Shown here: positions 1 through 8,600 of the stretch, in pieces
How positions within the stretch are numbered: position 1 is the stretch's first letter
Layout of the letters: each line of letters begins with the position of its first letter
NCBI GenBank assembly: GCA_035449045.1
Contig: DAOTKC010000044.1
Location: forward strand, 1 to 11,841
DNA: 11,841 bases
Source of the DNA: DAOTKC01 sp035449045
Lineage (GTDB): Bacteria; Bacillota; Clostridia; Christensenellales; CAG-917
Direction of reading: 5' to 3'
Translations under genes and position numbers: made by a program
Notes under the pieces: model-generated
Database searches by the model: none
What the model was told of the DNA's origin: nothing
What the model saw: the letters and a program-made list of their open reading frames with translations, nothing else

Positions 1-1404
1 TTCAGCTACAATATCAGCCTCTTTTTGGTGCAACTTGGCGTTCAAAACATTGTGGGGAATCTGCTTTCGCTTGAGCCGCTCGGAAAGCTCTTCGGATTTT
101 TCCACCGACACCGTGCCGACGAGGACGGGACGCTTGGATTTATAGCACTGCTCGATATCTTTGACTATGGCGTCGAGCTTGCCTTCCATGCTGACATAAA
201 TCTGGTCGTTGTTGTCGTGACGCCGAGAGGGAAGATTGGTGGGGAGCACTACGACGTCGAGCTTGTAGATGTCTCTGAACTCCTGCTCCTCGGTCTTGGC
301 GGTTCCCGTCATGCCCGACAGCTTTTTATACATTCTGAAGAAGTTTTGATAGGTAATGGTGGCGATGGTGCGGTTTTCGCTCTTGATGTGGACGCCTTCC
401 TTGGCCTCAATTGCCTGATGCAGCCCGTCGCTGTAACGCCTGCCGATCATGGTGCGGCCGGTGAACTCGTCGACGATGATTATCTCGCCGTCCGACACGA
501 TATAGTTGTCGTCGCGGCGCATGATGTGGTGCGCCTTGAGCGCCGTCACTATGTGGTGGGTAAGGTCGGTGTGCTCGATGTCGGAGAGGTTTTCGATTTT
601 AAAATAGCGCTCCGCCCTGGCAATACCGCTCTCGGTCAAAAGCACAGTCTTTTCCTTTTCTTCGATGGTGAAGTCCTCGTCTCTTTTGAGCGTTCTGGCG
701 AAAGCGTCGGCGGTCTTATAGACTTCGCTCGACTTTTTGCCCGCGCCCGAAATAATCAAAGGCGTTCTCGCCTCGTCCACCAAAATGCTGTCGACCTCGT
801 CGACGATGGCGAAGTTGAGCTTTCGCTGCATCTTGTCGGACTTTCTGACCGCCATATTATCGCGGAGGAAGTCAAAGCCGAGCTCGGTGTTGGTGCAGTA
901 GGTTATGTCGGCGTTATAGGCGTCGCGCTTGGCGTCGGGCGTCATCTGAGGCACAACCACGCCGACCGAAAGCCCTAAAAAACGATAGATTTTGCCCATC
1001 CATTCGGCGTCGCGGCGGGCAAGATAATCGTTGACCGTCACGATGTGGACGCCTTCGCCGGTAAGCGCGTTGAGATATGCCGGCAACGTCGCCACCAGCG
1101 TCTTGCCTTCGCCCGTCGCCATCTCGGCTATACGCCCCTGATGCAGCGCGATGCCGCCCATCAGCTGAACGAAATAGTGCCTTAGGTTAATGACGCGCTC
1201 CGACGCTTCGCGGACGGCGGCAAAGGCGTCGGGCATGACGTCCTCCGGCTTTTCGCCCTTTTCCAGACGCTCTTTCAAAGCGGGCGTCACGGCGCGGAGC
1301 TCATCGTCGGACATTGACTTATACTTTGGCGCCAGCGCGTCTATTTTTGCGGCGGCGCGCCTGAGTTTTCTTATTTCACCGCTTTCGATGCCGAATAATC
1401 CCAT
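1..1404 (-). CDS. secA: Preprotein translocase ATPase SecA (3' end beyond the window)
   Basis: SecA is the cytoplasmic motor ATPase that pushes unfolded preproteins through the SecYEG channel. The 468 codons present begin MGLFGIESGE and stay open to the left edge, about the first half of a protein usually 800-900 residues long. Visible in order: the N-terminal nucleotide-binding domain with Walker A (TGEGKT, residues 97-102) and Walker B/DEAD-type box (VDEVD, 201-205, followed by VDEARTPLIISG); the preprotein cross-linking region (about 220-360); motif SGMTGTA (363-369); and the start of the second nucleotide-binding domain (RPVLVGTVSVEKSE, from about 425). The ATG is supported by GAGG (1410-1413) five bases upstream and by the family-typical N-terminus. 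The helicase scaffold, C-terminal domain and zinc-binding tail lie outside the window. It sits 96 bp after comF behind its own promoter. I see no frameshift, and the identification is secure. Confidence 0.98.
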   Translation of the reverse strand, partial: MGLFGIESGEIRKLRRAAAKIDALAPKYKSMSDDELRAVTPALKERLEKGEKPEDVMPDAFAAVREASERVINLRHYFVQLMGGIALHQGRIAEMATGEGKTLVATLPAYLNALTGEGVHIVTVNDYLARRDAEWMGKIYRFLGLSVGVVVPQMTPDAKRDAYNADITYCTNTELGFDFLRDNMAVRKSDKMQRKLNFAIVDEVDSILVDEARTPLIISGAGKKSSEVYKTADAFARTLKRDEDFTIEEKEKTVLLTESGIARAERYFKIENLSDIEHTDLTHHIVTALKAHHIMRRDDNYIVSDGEIIIVDEFTGRTMIGRRYSDGLHQAIEAKEGVHIKSENRTIATITYQNFFRMYKKLSGMTGTAKTEEQEFRDIYKLDVVVLPTNLPSRRHDNNDQIYVSMEGKLDAIVKDIEQCYKSKRPVLVGTVSVEKSEELSERLKRKQIPHNVLNAKLHQKEADIVAE

Positions 1405-1462
1405 CTTTACCTCGCATTCTTTATCTGTTTTATCTTGTCTTTTATTTATATGCTAATTAATA

Positions 1463-1491
1463 ACTATACTATTTTTGCCGCCCTTTGTCAA
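1463..1491 (-). promoter_or_regulatory. Sigma-A/sigma70-type promoter for secA
   Basis: Read on the minus strand, the -35 box TTGACA (1491-1486) is followed by a 17-base spacer and the -10 box TATAGT (1468-1463). This is a perfect -35 with one mismatch to TATAAT at optimal spacing. It lies in the 96-bp comF-secA gap, just after the comF stop codon, and the gap is much more AT-rich than the flanking genes. A start site near 1455-1457 would give a leader of roughly 50 bases, A-rich and without an obvious hairpin. I see no rho-independent terminator in the gap, so read-through from comF into secA may add to this promoter's output. Confidence 0.8.
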
Positions 1492-1500
1492 TATCGCCTT

Positions 1501-2298
1501 TTAGGGCTTATGTTTATTCGCTTTTACATCGCCTTTCTTGTCGCTCCGATCTGTGTTAGCGGGCTCGAAATAGAGCTTAGTTTGAGTGACGGCGAAAGTC
1601 AGCGACTCCACCGACTTGGCGCCGGCGCCGAGCAGCGCTTTGGCGCAGGCGTGGACGGTGGCGCCCGTCGTGAAAACGTCGTCGACGACGAGAACGCGCT
1701 TCCCCTTTGCCTCCGACGACGCCGAAAAAGCGCCCTTCAGGTTTTCGGCGCGTTCCAAAAAGCCCAGCTCCTTTTGGAACTTTGTTTCGCGCGACTTTTT
1801 CAGAGCGTCAACTATCGGCAGGTTTAGCCGCTTGGAAAGCGCGGCGGCGAGAAGCTCGGCCTGATTGAAGCCGCGCTGTCTTTTCTCCTTCCCCGTCATC
1901 GGGACGTAGGTTATTATATCGCTCGAAAAACCCTCCGCTATGTAGGTGTCGGCCATCATGGCGGACATCGGCGCGGCGAGATATTTTTTGCCGCCGTATT
2001 TTAAGCCGACGACGAAATCCTTGCCGAACCCTTCGTAATGGACGGGCGAGCGGTTTTTTTCGGCCGCGTTCTCCGTCTTCATGCAGCGCAGGCAATAGTC
2101 CCCCTCGCCGCCCGGCGCGGCGCCGCAGACCAAACACTTGCTTTCGCCGACAAAGGGCATTTTCCCCAAGCACGCCGAGCAAAGATTGTAGCGGGATGGC
2201 GCAATGAGCTCGGCGCCGCAGAGGTCGCAGGTGACGCCCTCGGGGAACACCGCCGAAAAAAACCGCGTCTTAAGCTTTTCAAAAAACGCCGTCTTCAC
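1501..2298 (-). CDS. comF: ComF family protein (double zinc-ribbon plus phosphoribosyltransferase fold)
   Basis: ComF/ComFC proteins are cytoplasmic and are needed for uptake or processing of transforming DNA in naturally competent bacteria; their precise chemistry is not settled. The 265 residues show two Cys4 clusters at the N-terminus (C24, C27, C40, C43 and C55, C58, C69, C72), then LKYGGKKYLA (99-108), the family motif RQRGFNQAELLA (140-151), and the PRPP-binding-type loop VLVVDDVFTTGAT (202-214). After the fold ends near residue 245 there is a charged tail of about 20 residues with many Lys and Asp. Translation starts at GTG (2298), supported by GGAGG six bases upstream. That start lies inside recD2, giving a 20-bp overlap and probable coupling. 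ComFA and ComFB are absent from the window, so presence of the gene alone does not show competence; ComF homologues also occur in bacteria not known to be transformable. Confidence 0.93.
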   Translation of the reverse strand: MKTAFFEKLKTRFFSAVFPEGVTCDLCGAELIAPSRYNLCSACLGKMPFVGESKCLVCGAAPGGEGDYCLRCMKTENAAEKNRSPVHYEGFGKDFVVGLKYGGKKYLAAPMSAMMADTYIAEGFSSDIITYVPMTGKEKRQRGFNQAELLAAALSKRLNLPIVDALKKSRETKFQKELGFLERAENLKGAFSASSEAKGKRVLVVDDVFTTGATVHACAKALLGAGAKSVESLTFAVTQTKLYFEPANTDRSDKKGDVKANKHKP

Positions 2299-4498
2299 GG
2301 TATTCCTCCAAAATGAACTGCTTCAAAAGGCTGAACCGCTTGGCGGTGTAGTTGTTTTTTATCATTCTCATAAAGAGCTGCTTGGGCCCGATTAAAACCA
2401 CCGCTTTCTTGGCGCGCGTCACCGCGGTGTATAAAAGGTTCCTTGTGAGCAGCATAGGCGGCCCGCCCGATACGGGAATGAGCGCGGCGTCAAACTCCGA
2501 ACCCTGGCTTTTATGGACGCTGACGGCATAGGACAAAATGATTTGATCAAGGTCGGAAAATGAATAAACCGACACTTTATTGTCATCAAAGCGTATGGTA
2601 AACTCCATGTTCTGCAAGTTAATGCGCTCAATCACGCCGATGTCGCCGTTAAAGACGCCCACGCCCATTTCGATTTTCAAGCCGTCGGCGGCCGCCCATT
2701 CCTGCTGGTAATTGTTGACAATCTGCATCACCTTATCCCCTTCCCTAAAGATTTGGTCGCCGTAGCGCATTTCTTTCTTAGCGGGATTTTTGGGGTTTAT
2801 TCTATCTTGCAGGCGGGCGTTAATGTTGATGGCGCCCGCTATCCCCTTTTTCATGGGGCAGAGCACCTGAATGTCTAGGGGGCTGACGCCCAAAAAGCCG
2901 GGGAGGCGGTCGACGCACATGCTTAGCGTCGTTTCCAGCGTTTCTTCGGGCGTCGCGGTTTCTTTATAGAAAAAGTCGGTGGAATCGGACGATACCGTAA
3001 AGAACTTGCCTTTGTTTATTCTGTGGGCGTTCTCAACTATGAGGCTGTTTTTCTCTTGGCGGTAAATTTCGGTGAGATAGGTGACGTCGAACTTGGACGA
3101 GGCGATTAAATCGGCGAGCACGTTGCCGGCGCCCACCGAGGGGAGCTGGTCTTTATCTCCGACTAAAATCAAGCGCGTCCCCTTATAGAGCGCCTTGATA
3201 AAGGAATAAAAGACGTATTCGTCAACCATGCTGACCTCGTCGATGATGGCGACGTCGGTCTCTAATTTGGTATATTCGTTGTAGGTGAAATAGCCCTTGC
3301 CGCTCTTGAAATCGAGGTCTAAAATGCGGTGGATGGTGCGGGCATCCTCGCCTGTCGCTTCCGAAAGACGCTTTGCGGCGCGGCCTGTCGGCGCGGCTAA
3401 AACGAAGCGGAGCTTCATGTTTTTGAGAACGGAGATGATACCCTTAATAATTGTCGTCTTGCCCGTTCCCGGCCCGCCCGTGATGATGGCAACGCCGTTT
3501 GTTATTGCATTCTTTATGGCGTTTTTCTGGTTTTGATGAAGAATGAGGCTGTTGGCGCGCTCGTATGCCGCTATATCGTGCTCGAGGTCGTCCTCAATTA
3601 AAAAGCTCTGCATCTCAAGCTCGGCAATTTTTTTGGCTATGCCGCGTTCAATCGAGTAATTTTTCTTGAGCATGACCGCCTTGTGCTCGGCGGTATCAAG
3701 AACCTGAAGCTCGGAAAGAAAGCCCATGTCCTCGATATTGGCCTCAATCAGAGAGGAAATATCCTCCTCGGGGCGAAGAAGCTCGGAAACTGCTTTGACA
3801 AGCTCGCCCAGCGGAAGATAGGTGTGGCCGGCTACCGACGACGCTTCCTTCAATGTGTGGATGATTGCCGCCGAAATTCTGGCGTTGCTGTTGGTGTCGA
3901 TGCCGAGCTCGCGCGCGATTTTGTCGGCGGTGATAAAGCCCACGCCCTCGATATCGTCGACAAGGCGGTAGGGGTTGTCGCGGACGAGCTCCTCCGTCTT
4001 ATTTTGATAGACGCGGTAAATTTTGAGCGCTAAATTAATGGAAATGCCGTATTTTTGAAGAAATATGATGGCGTCCTGCATTCCCTTGATTTTTTGGAAC
4101 TCCAGCCCGAATTCGGTCGCTTTTTTAAGGCTTATGCCCTTGACCTTGGCGAGCTTCATGGGATAGTTCATGACCTCGAAGGAATCGGAACCATAAGTGT
4201 TGACGATGGCGGCCGCCGTCACCTCGCCCAAGCCCTTGATGAGCCCGCTCGAAAGATATTTTTTAATGTTCTCTATTTTGGATGGAAGGTTGACGGTAAC
4301 ATCGGTCACGGCAAACTGGCGGCCGTAACCCTTGTGATTTTCAAAATCGCCGGTAAGCTCGACTATCTCACCCTCGTGAACGGGCGGAAAAATGCCAACA
4401 GCGGTGATGGTCACACCGCTGTTGAAAATTTCAACGACCGAGTAGCCATTCAAGGAATTAACGTAGATTATTTCCTTGACTTCTCCCGATATCTTCAT
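2279..4498 (-). CDS. recD2: ATP-dependent 5'-3' DNA helicase RecD2 (RecD/TraA family)
   Basis: RecD2 is a stand-alone superfamily 1B helicase found in bacteria without RecBC partners, linked to DNA repair and replication-fork processing. At 739 residues it is within the usual range. The N-terminal part has a beta-rich OB-like region (1-70) and helix-hairpin-helix-type segments (about 75-200, for example IKGLGEVTAAAI and VKGISLKKA). The helicase core has Walker A GGPGTGKTT (341-349), motif Ia APTGRAAKRL (369-378), motif II IIDEVSMVD (418-426), motif III GDKDQLPSVGAG (447-458), and C-terminal motifs SYAVSVHKSQGSEFD (656-670) and YTAVTRAKK (690-698). The long N-terminal extension separates it from RecD of RecBCD. 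The ATG overlaps the metK stop codon (TAATG), with AAGGA nine bases upstream inside metK, indicating translational coupling. All core motifs are intact, so an active enzyme is expected. Confidence 0.96.
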   Translation of the reverse strand: MKISGEVKEIIYVNSLNGYSVVEIFNSGVTITAVGIFPPVHEGEIVELTGDFENHKGYGRQFAVTDVTVNLPSKIENIKKYLSSGLIKGLGEVTAAAIVNTYGSDSFEVMNYPMKLAKVKGISLKKATEFGLEFQKIKGMQDAIIFLQKYGISINLALKIYRVYQNKTEELVRDNPYRLVDDIEGVGFITADKIARELGIDTNSNARISAAIIHTLKEASSVAGHTYLPLGELVKAVSELLRPEEDISSLIEANIEDMGFLSELQVLDTAEHKAVMLKKNYSIERGIAKKIAELEMQSFLIEDDLEHDIAAYERANSLILHQNQKNAIKNAITNGVAIITGGPGTGKTTIIKGIISVLKNMKLRFVLAAPTGRAAKRLSEATGEDARTIHRILDLDFKSGKGYFTYNEYTKLETDVAIIDEVSMVDEYVFYSFIKALYKGTRLILVGDKDQLPSVGAGNVLADLIASSKFDVTYLTEIYRQEKNSLIVENAHRINKGKFFTVSSDSTDFFYKETATPEETLETTLSMCVDRLPGFLGVSPLDIQVLCPMKKGIAGAININARLQDRINPKNPAKKEMRYGDQIFREGDKVMQIVNNYQQEWAAADGLKIEMGVGVFNGDIGVIERINLQNMEFTIRFDDNKVSVYSFSDLDQIILSYAVSVHKSQGSEFDAALIPVSGGPPMLLTRNLLYTAVTRAKKAVVLIGPKQLFMRMIKNNYTAKRFSLLKQFILEEYREDGVF
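2305..2309 (-). promoter_or_regulatory. Ribosome binding site fixing the GTG start of comF
   Basis: GGAGG on the minus strand (2309-2305) sits six bases before GTG (2298-2296), inside the last codons of recD2. It supports the non-ATG start and translation of comF from the recD2 message. Confidence 0.8.
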
Positions 4499-5676
4499 TA
4501 TTTCAAATCCTTGACCGCACGCAAAAGCTCCTCGACCTTATCGGTTTTTTCCCATGGGAAAGAATTTCTTCCGAAATGGCCGTAGTTGGCCGTTGCGCGG
4601 AAAATCGGCTCTTTAAGCCCTAAATTCTTTATTATCGAATAGGGCCTTAAATCAAAAACTTTGTGGACGAGCTCAACGAGCTTCTCGTCGGAAATCTTAC
4701 CCGTGCCGAAAGTGTTGACCGTCAAAGACACGGGACGGGCGCAGCCTATGGCGTAGGCTACTTCGAGCTCGGCTCTCTTGCAGAGGCCGGCCGCGACGAG
4801 GTTTTTGCAGATGTATCGCGCCATGTAGATGCCGCTTCGATCGACCTTGGTGGCGTCTTTACCCGACATCGCGCCGCCGCCGTGCGGGCAGTAGCCGCCG
4901 TAGGTATCGACGATGATTTTTCTGCCGGTGACGCCGCTGTCGCCGTGCGGACCGCCCTTGACGAAACGGCCGGTGGGGTTGATGTAATATTTGGTGTTCT
5001 CGTCCAAAAGGGCGCCGTCAATAGCGCTGAAAACCACGTGTTTTTTAATGTCCGCTTGAAGCGTCTCGTAATCCACTCCTTCATCGTGTTGAGCGGATAT
5101 CACAACGGCGTCCACTCTCTTGGGCGCACCGTCAACGTATTCAACCGTAACCTGCGCCTTGCCGTCGGGACGAAGGTAAGGAAGAAGGCCGCTCTTTCTG
5201 ACTTCGGCGAGCTTTCTCGTCAGCGCGTGGGCGAGCATAATCGGCATGGGCATAAGCTCGGGCGTCTCGTCGGTGGCGCAGCCGAACATCATTCCTTGGT
5301 CGCCCGCGCCCACTTTATCGGCGATGTCGCCCTGATATTCGCGGGCGCAATCGACGCCCTGCGCTATGTCTGGCGACTGCTCGTTGATGGAAGTCAAAAC
5401 GGCACAGGTCTTATAGTCAAAGCCCATGTCGCTGCTGGTGTAGCCTATGTCCTTGATGACGTCGCGGACCACTTTGGGAATATCGACGTAGCCCGAAGTC
5501 GTCATCTCGCCGATAACCAGCACCATTCCCGTCGTGGCGCAAACCTCGCAAGCCACGCGCGACCCGGCGTCCTGCGAAAGGGCGTTGTCGAGTATGGCGT
5601 CGGCTATCTGGTCGCAGACCTTGTCGGGATGGCCTTCGGTGACGCTTTCCGATGTAAAAAGCCTTCTATTCTTCAT
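4498..5676 (-). CDS. metK: S-adenosylmethionine synthetase (methionine adenosyltransferase)
   Basis: MetK makes S-adenosylmethionine from methionine and ATP, releasing phosphate and pyrophosphate, and supplies the main cellular methyl donor. The 392 residues match the usual bacterial length. Signatures seen: FTSESVTEGHPDKVCDQIAD (7-26), the GAGDQGMMFGCAT motif (123-135), GGPHGDSGVTGRKIIVDTYG (241-260), the glycine-rich GGGAMSGKD loop with its catalytic-type lysine (267-275), and VDRSGIYMARY (278-288). The loop has Met where GGGAFSGKD is common. The ATG at 5676 was chosen because the family N-terminus begins just before the SESVTEGHPDK block; an in-frame start 75 bases upstream would add unrelated residues read from rpoC. 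The start overlaps the rpoC end by 11 bp and the stop overlaps recD2 by one base. No SAM riboswitch precedes it, since its upstream region is rpoC coding sequence. Confidence 0.97.
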   Translation of the reverse strand: MKNRRLFTSESVTEGHPDKVCDQIADAILDNALSQDAGSRVACEVCATTGMVLVIGEMTTSGYVDIPKVVRDVIKDIGYTSSDMGFDYKTCAVLTSINEQSPDIAQGVDCAREYQGDIADKVGAGDQGMMFGCATDETPELMPMPIMLAHALTRKLAEVRKSGLLPYLRPDGKAQVTVEYVDGAPKRVDAVVISAQHDEGVDYETLQADIKKHVVFSAIDGALLDENTKYYINPTGRFVKGGPHGDSGVTGRKIIVDTYGGYCPHGGGAMSGKDATKVDRSGIYMARYICKNLVAAGLCKRAELEVAYAIGCARPVSLTVNTFGTGKISDEKLVELVHKVFDLRPYSIIKNLGLKEPIFRATANYGHFGRNSFPWEKTDKVEELLRAVKDLK

Positions 5677-8600
5677 CTTCCTCGGGGTTAAACTCCTCGT
5701 AATCCTCAAAGCCTTCGTTGAAATAGCCGTCGGGCTCGTCGACGTTGACATAGGGCACGATGGTGTCGTCCTCGGCGTTGGCCGAAACGGTAGTGATATT
5801 CTTATAAATCTTCATGCCGGTGCCCGCCGGAATCAGCTTGCCGATGATGACGTTTTCTTTAAGCCCGATGAGCGGGTCAATCTTGTTCTTGATGGCGGCC
5901 TCAGTCAAAACTCTCGCCGTCTCTTGGAAGGACGCCGCCGAGAGGAAGGATTCGGTGGCGAGCGAGGCCTTGGTTATTCCGAGCAGCGTGCGCTTGGCGG
6001 TAGCGGGAATGCCGCCTGCCTCCAGCGCCTTTTCGTTTTGCTCTTCATAGTCGAAGATGTCGACGAGAACGCCGGGCAGCATACCGGTGGAACCTTGGTT
6101 TTCGATTCTCACCTTTCTCAGCATCTGCCGCACTATGACCTCGATGTGCTTGTCGTTGATTTCGACGCCCGACAGACGGTAGGCCGCCTGAACTTCTTTG
6201 GTGAGGTAGTCCTGCACGCCCTTGACGCCCTTCGCCCTCAACATATCTTGAGGATTGATGGAGCCCTGAGTCAACACGTCGCCGGGTTCGACCACGTCGC
6301 CGTTGTTGACCTTGAGCTTGGCGCCGAAAGGTATGGCGTAGCTCTTCTGGTCGCCTTCTTTGGAAGTTATGATTATTTCGCGCTTGGTCGCCTCGTCAAA
6401 GGATACCACGCCCGAGGTCTCGGCTATGACGGCTTGGCCCTTGGGCTTCCTCGCCTCAAAGAGCTCCTCGACGCGGGGAAGACCTTGCGTGATGTCGTCG
6501 GAGGTGGCGACGCCGCCGGTGTGGAACGTTCTCATGGTGAGCTGGGTGCCCGGCTCGCCTATCGACTGGGCAGCAATGATACCGACCGCCTCGCCCAGCT
6601 TGACGGGATTGCCGCTCGACATGTTCTTGCCGTAGCAGACGGAGCAGACGCCGTAGCGCGTCTTGCAGGTCAGAACGCTTCTGATTTGAACGCTCTTGAT
6701 GCCCGCCGCCTCGATTGCCTTGGCTTGGTCGTCCGATATCATATCGCCGGCCTTGACGATGACTTCGCCGGTGGCGGGGTTTTCGACGTCGGCTATTGCG
6801 TAACGGCCGATTATGCGGTCGGACAGCGGCTCGATGAGAGTGCCGCCCTCGCCGATTATGGCGGTGACGGATACGCCCTTGGTGTCGCCGCAGTCCTGCT
6901 CGCGGACGATGACGTTGTGGGAGACGTCGACAAGCCTTCTCGTAAGATAGCCCGAGTCGGCCGTCTTGAGCGCGGTGTCGGCCAAGCCCTTTCTGCCGCC
7001 GTGCGAGGAGATAAAGTATTCCAGAACGGAGAGGCCTTCGCGGAAGGATGAGCGGACGGGAACCTCGATGGTCTTGCCCGTCGGGTCGGCCATCAGGCCG
7101 CGCATGCCGGCAAGCTGACGAATCTGACCCATATTGCCGCGCGCGCCCGAGTTCGCCATCATCCAAATGGGATTGAAGTCGTCGAGGTTGTCGCGGAGCG
7201 CGCGTTCAACCTTTTCGGTTGCCTCTTTCCACGTCTTGATGACGGCGTTATAGCGCTCGTCCTCGCTCAAAAAGCCGCGACGGTATTTTTTTTCTATCTC
7301 AATAACGTCGCTTTCGGCCTTGCTTACTATCTCCTTCTTCTCGGGAGGTATGTGCATGTCAAAGACGCTTGCCGTAATGGCGCCGAGCGTGCTGTATTTA
7401 AAGCCCAGATCCTTGATTTTGTCGAGCACTTCGGCAGTCGCTGTGGCGCCGTGGTATTTGAAGCAGGCGTCGACTATCATCGAAAGCTGCTTTTTGCCGA
7501 CCGCGCCCGCTCTGCCGCCCAAGATTCCCTCGACTTCGAGGCTCAGCATATCCTCGGGCGTGTTTCTCGGCACGAAGTGCAAGTCCTGCGGAATGGATTC
7601 GTTGAAGATATATCTGCCCACCGTGGTATGCAGCCGCTTGGAAACGACGGTGCCGTCAGCCAATGTTCTTGTGACGCGGATAAAGCACTTCGCCTGAAGC
7701 GCGAGGTCGCCCGCGTTGTAGGCCATGATCGCCTCGTTGGGCGAACTGAAAGCCTTGCCCTCGCCCTTGGCTCCCGGTCTGATGATGGTGAGGTAGTAAG
7801 AGCCGATAACCATGTCCTGCGTCGGCGAAACAATAGGCCGGCCGTCGGAAAGCTTCAAAATGTTGTTGGTCGACAGCATTAAAATTCTCGCCTCTACCTG
7901 CGCCTCGATGGACAGCGGCACGTGCACCGCCATTTGGTCGCCGTCGAAGTCGGCGTTGAAGGCCGAACACACCAGCGGGTGAATCTTAAGGGCGCGTCCT
8001 TCGACGAGCACGGGCTCGAAGGCCTGAATGCCCAGTCTGTGGAGTGTGGGCGCGCGGTTTAAAAGCACGGGGTGGTCCTTTATGACCTCCTCCAAAATAT
8101 CCCAAACCTGATTTTTGCCGTTTTCGACGAAGCGCTTGGCGCTCTTGATGTTGTGGCAAATGCCCTGCTCGACCAGCTTTTTCATGACGAAGGGCTTGAA
8201 GAGCTCGAGCGCCATCTCTTTGGGCAGACCGCACTGATAAAGTTTAAGTTCGGGTCCTACCACGATAACGGAACGTCCCGAATAGTCGACGCGCTTGCCG
8301 AGAAGATTTTGACGGAATCTGCCCTGCTTGCCGCGCAACATGCCCGAAAGCGATTTAAGCTCGCGGTTGCCCGGGCCGGTTACCGCCTTGCCGCGCCTGC
8401 CGTTGTCGATGAGCGCGTCCACAGCTTCCTGAAGCATACGTTTTTCGTTTCTCACTATGATGTCGGGCGCGTTCAGTTCCTTTAAGCGCTTTAAGCGGTT
8501 GTTTCTGTTTATGACGCGGCGGTAAAGGTCGTTTAAGTCGCTCGTCGCGTATCTGCCGCCGTCCAACTGCACCATAGGACGAAGCTCAGGCGGAATGACG

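Noticed and set aside
25..978. A 317-codon open frame on the plus strand opposite secA.
   Set aside because: The minus strand encodes SecA motif for motif over this interval; the plus frame is a shadow rich in Val, Gly and Asp.
4663..5691. A 342-codon open frame on the plus strand opposite metK.
   Set aside because: It is the complement of a conserved MetK reading frame, with no motif of its own and no supporting ribosome binding site or promoter.
5677..5751. An upstream in-frame start for metK that would add 25 residues.
   Set aside because: The extra residues (rich in Ser, Thr and Arg) come from out-of-frame rpoC sequence and are not part of the MetK family; the ATG at 5676 gives the usual N-terminus.
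5677..5900. SAM riboswitch upstream of metK.
   Set aside because: This interval is continuous RpoC coding sequence with conserved residues, and I recognised no SAM-riboswitch-like helix pattern in it.
5534..7051. A 505-codon open frame on the plus strand opposite metK and rpoC.
   Set aside because: It is antisense to the clearly coding RpoC and MetK frames, has a low-complexity Val/Asp/Gly/Leu-rich composition produced by the GC-rich complementary codons, and matches no recognisable fold.
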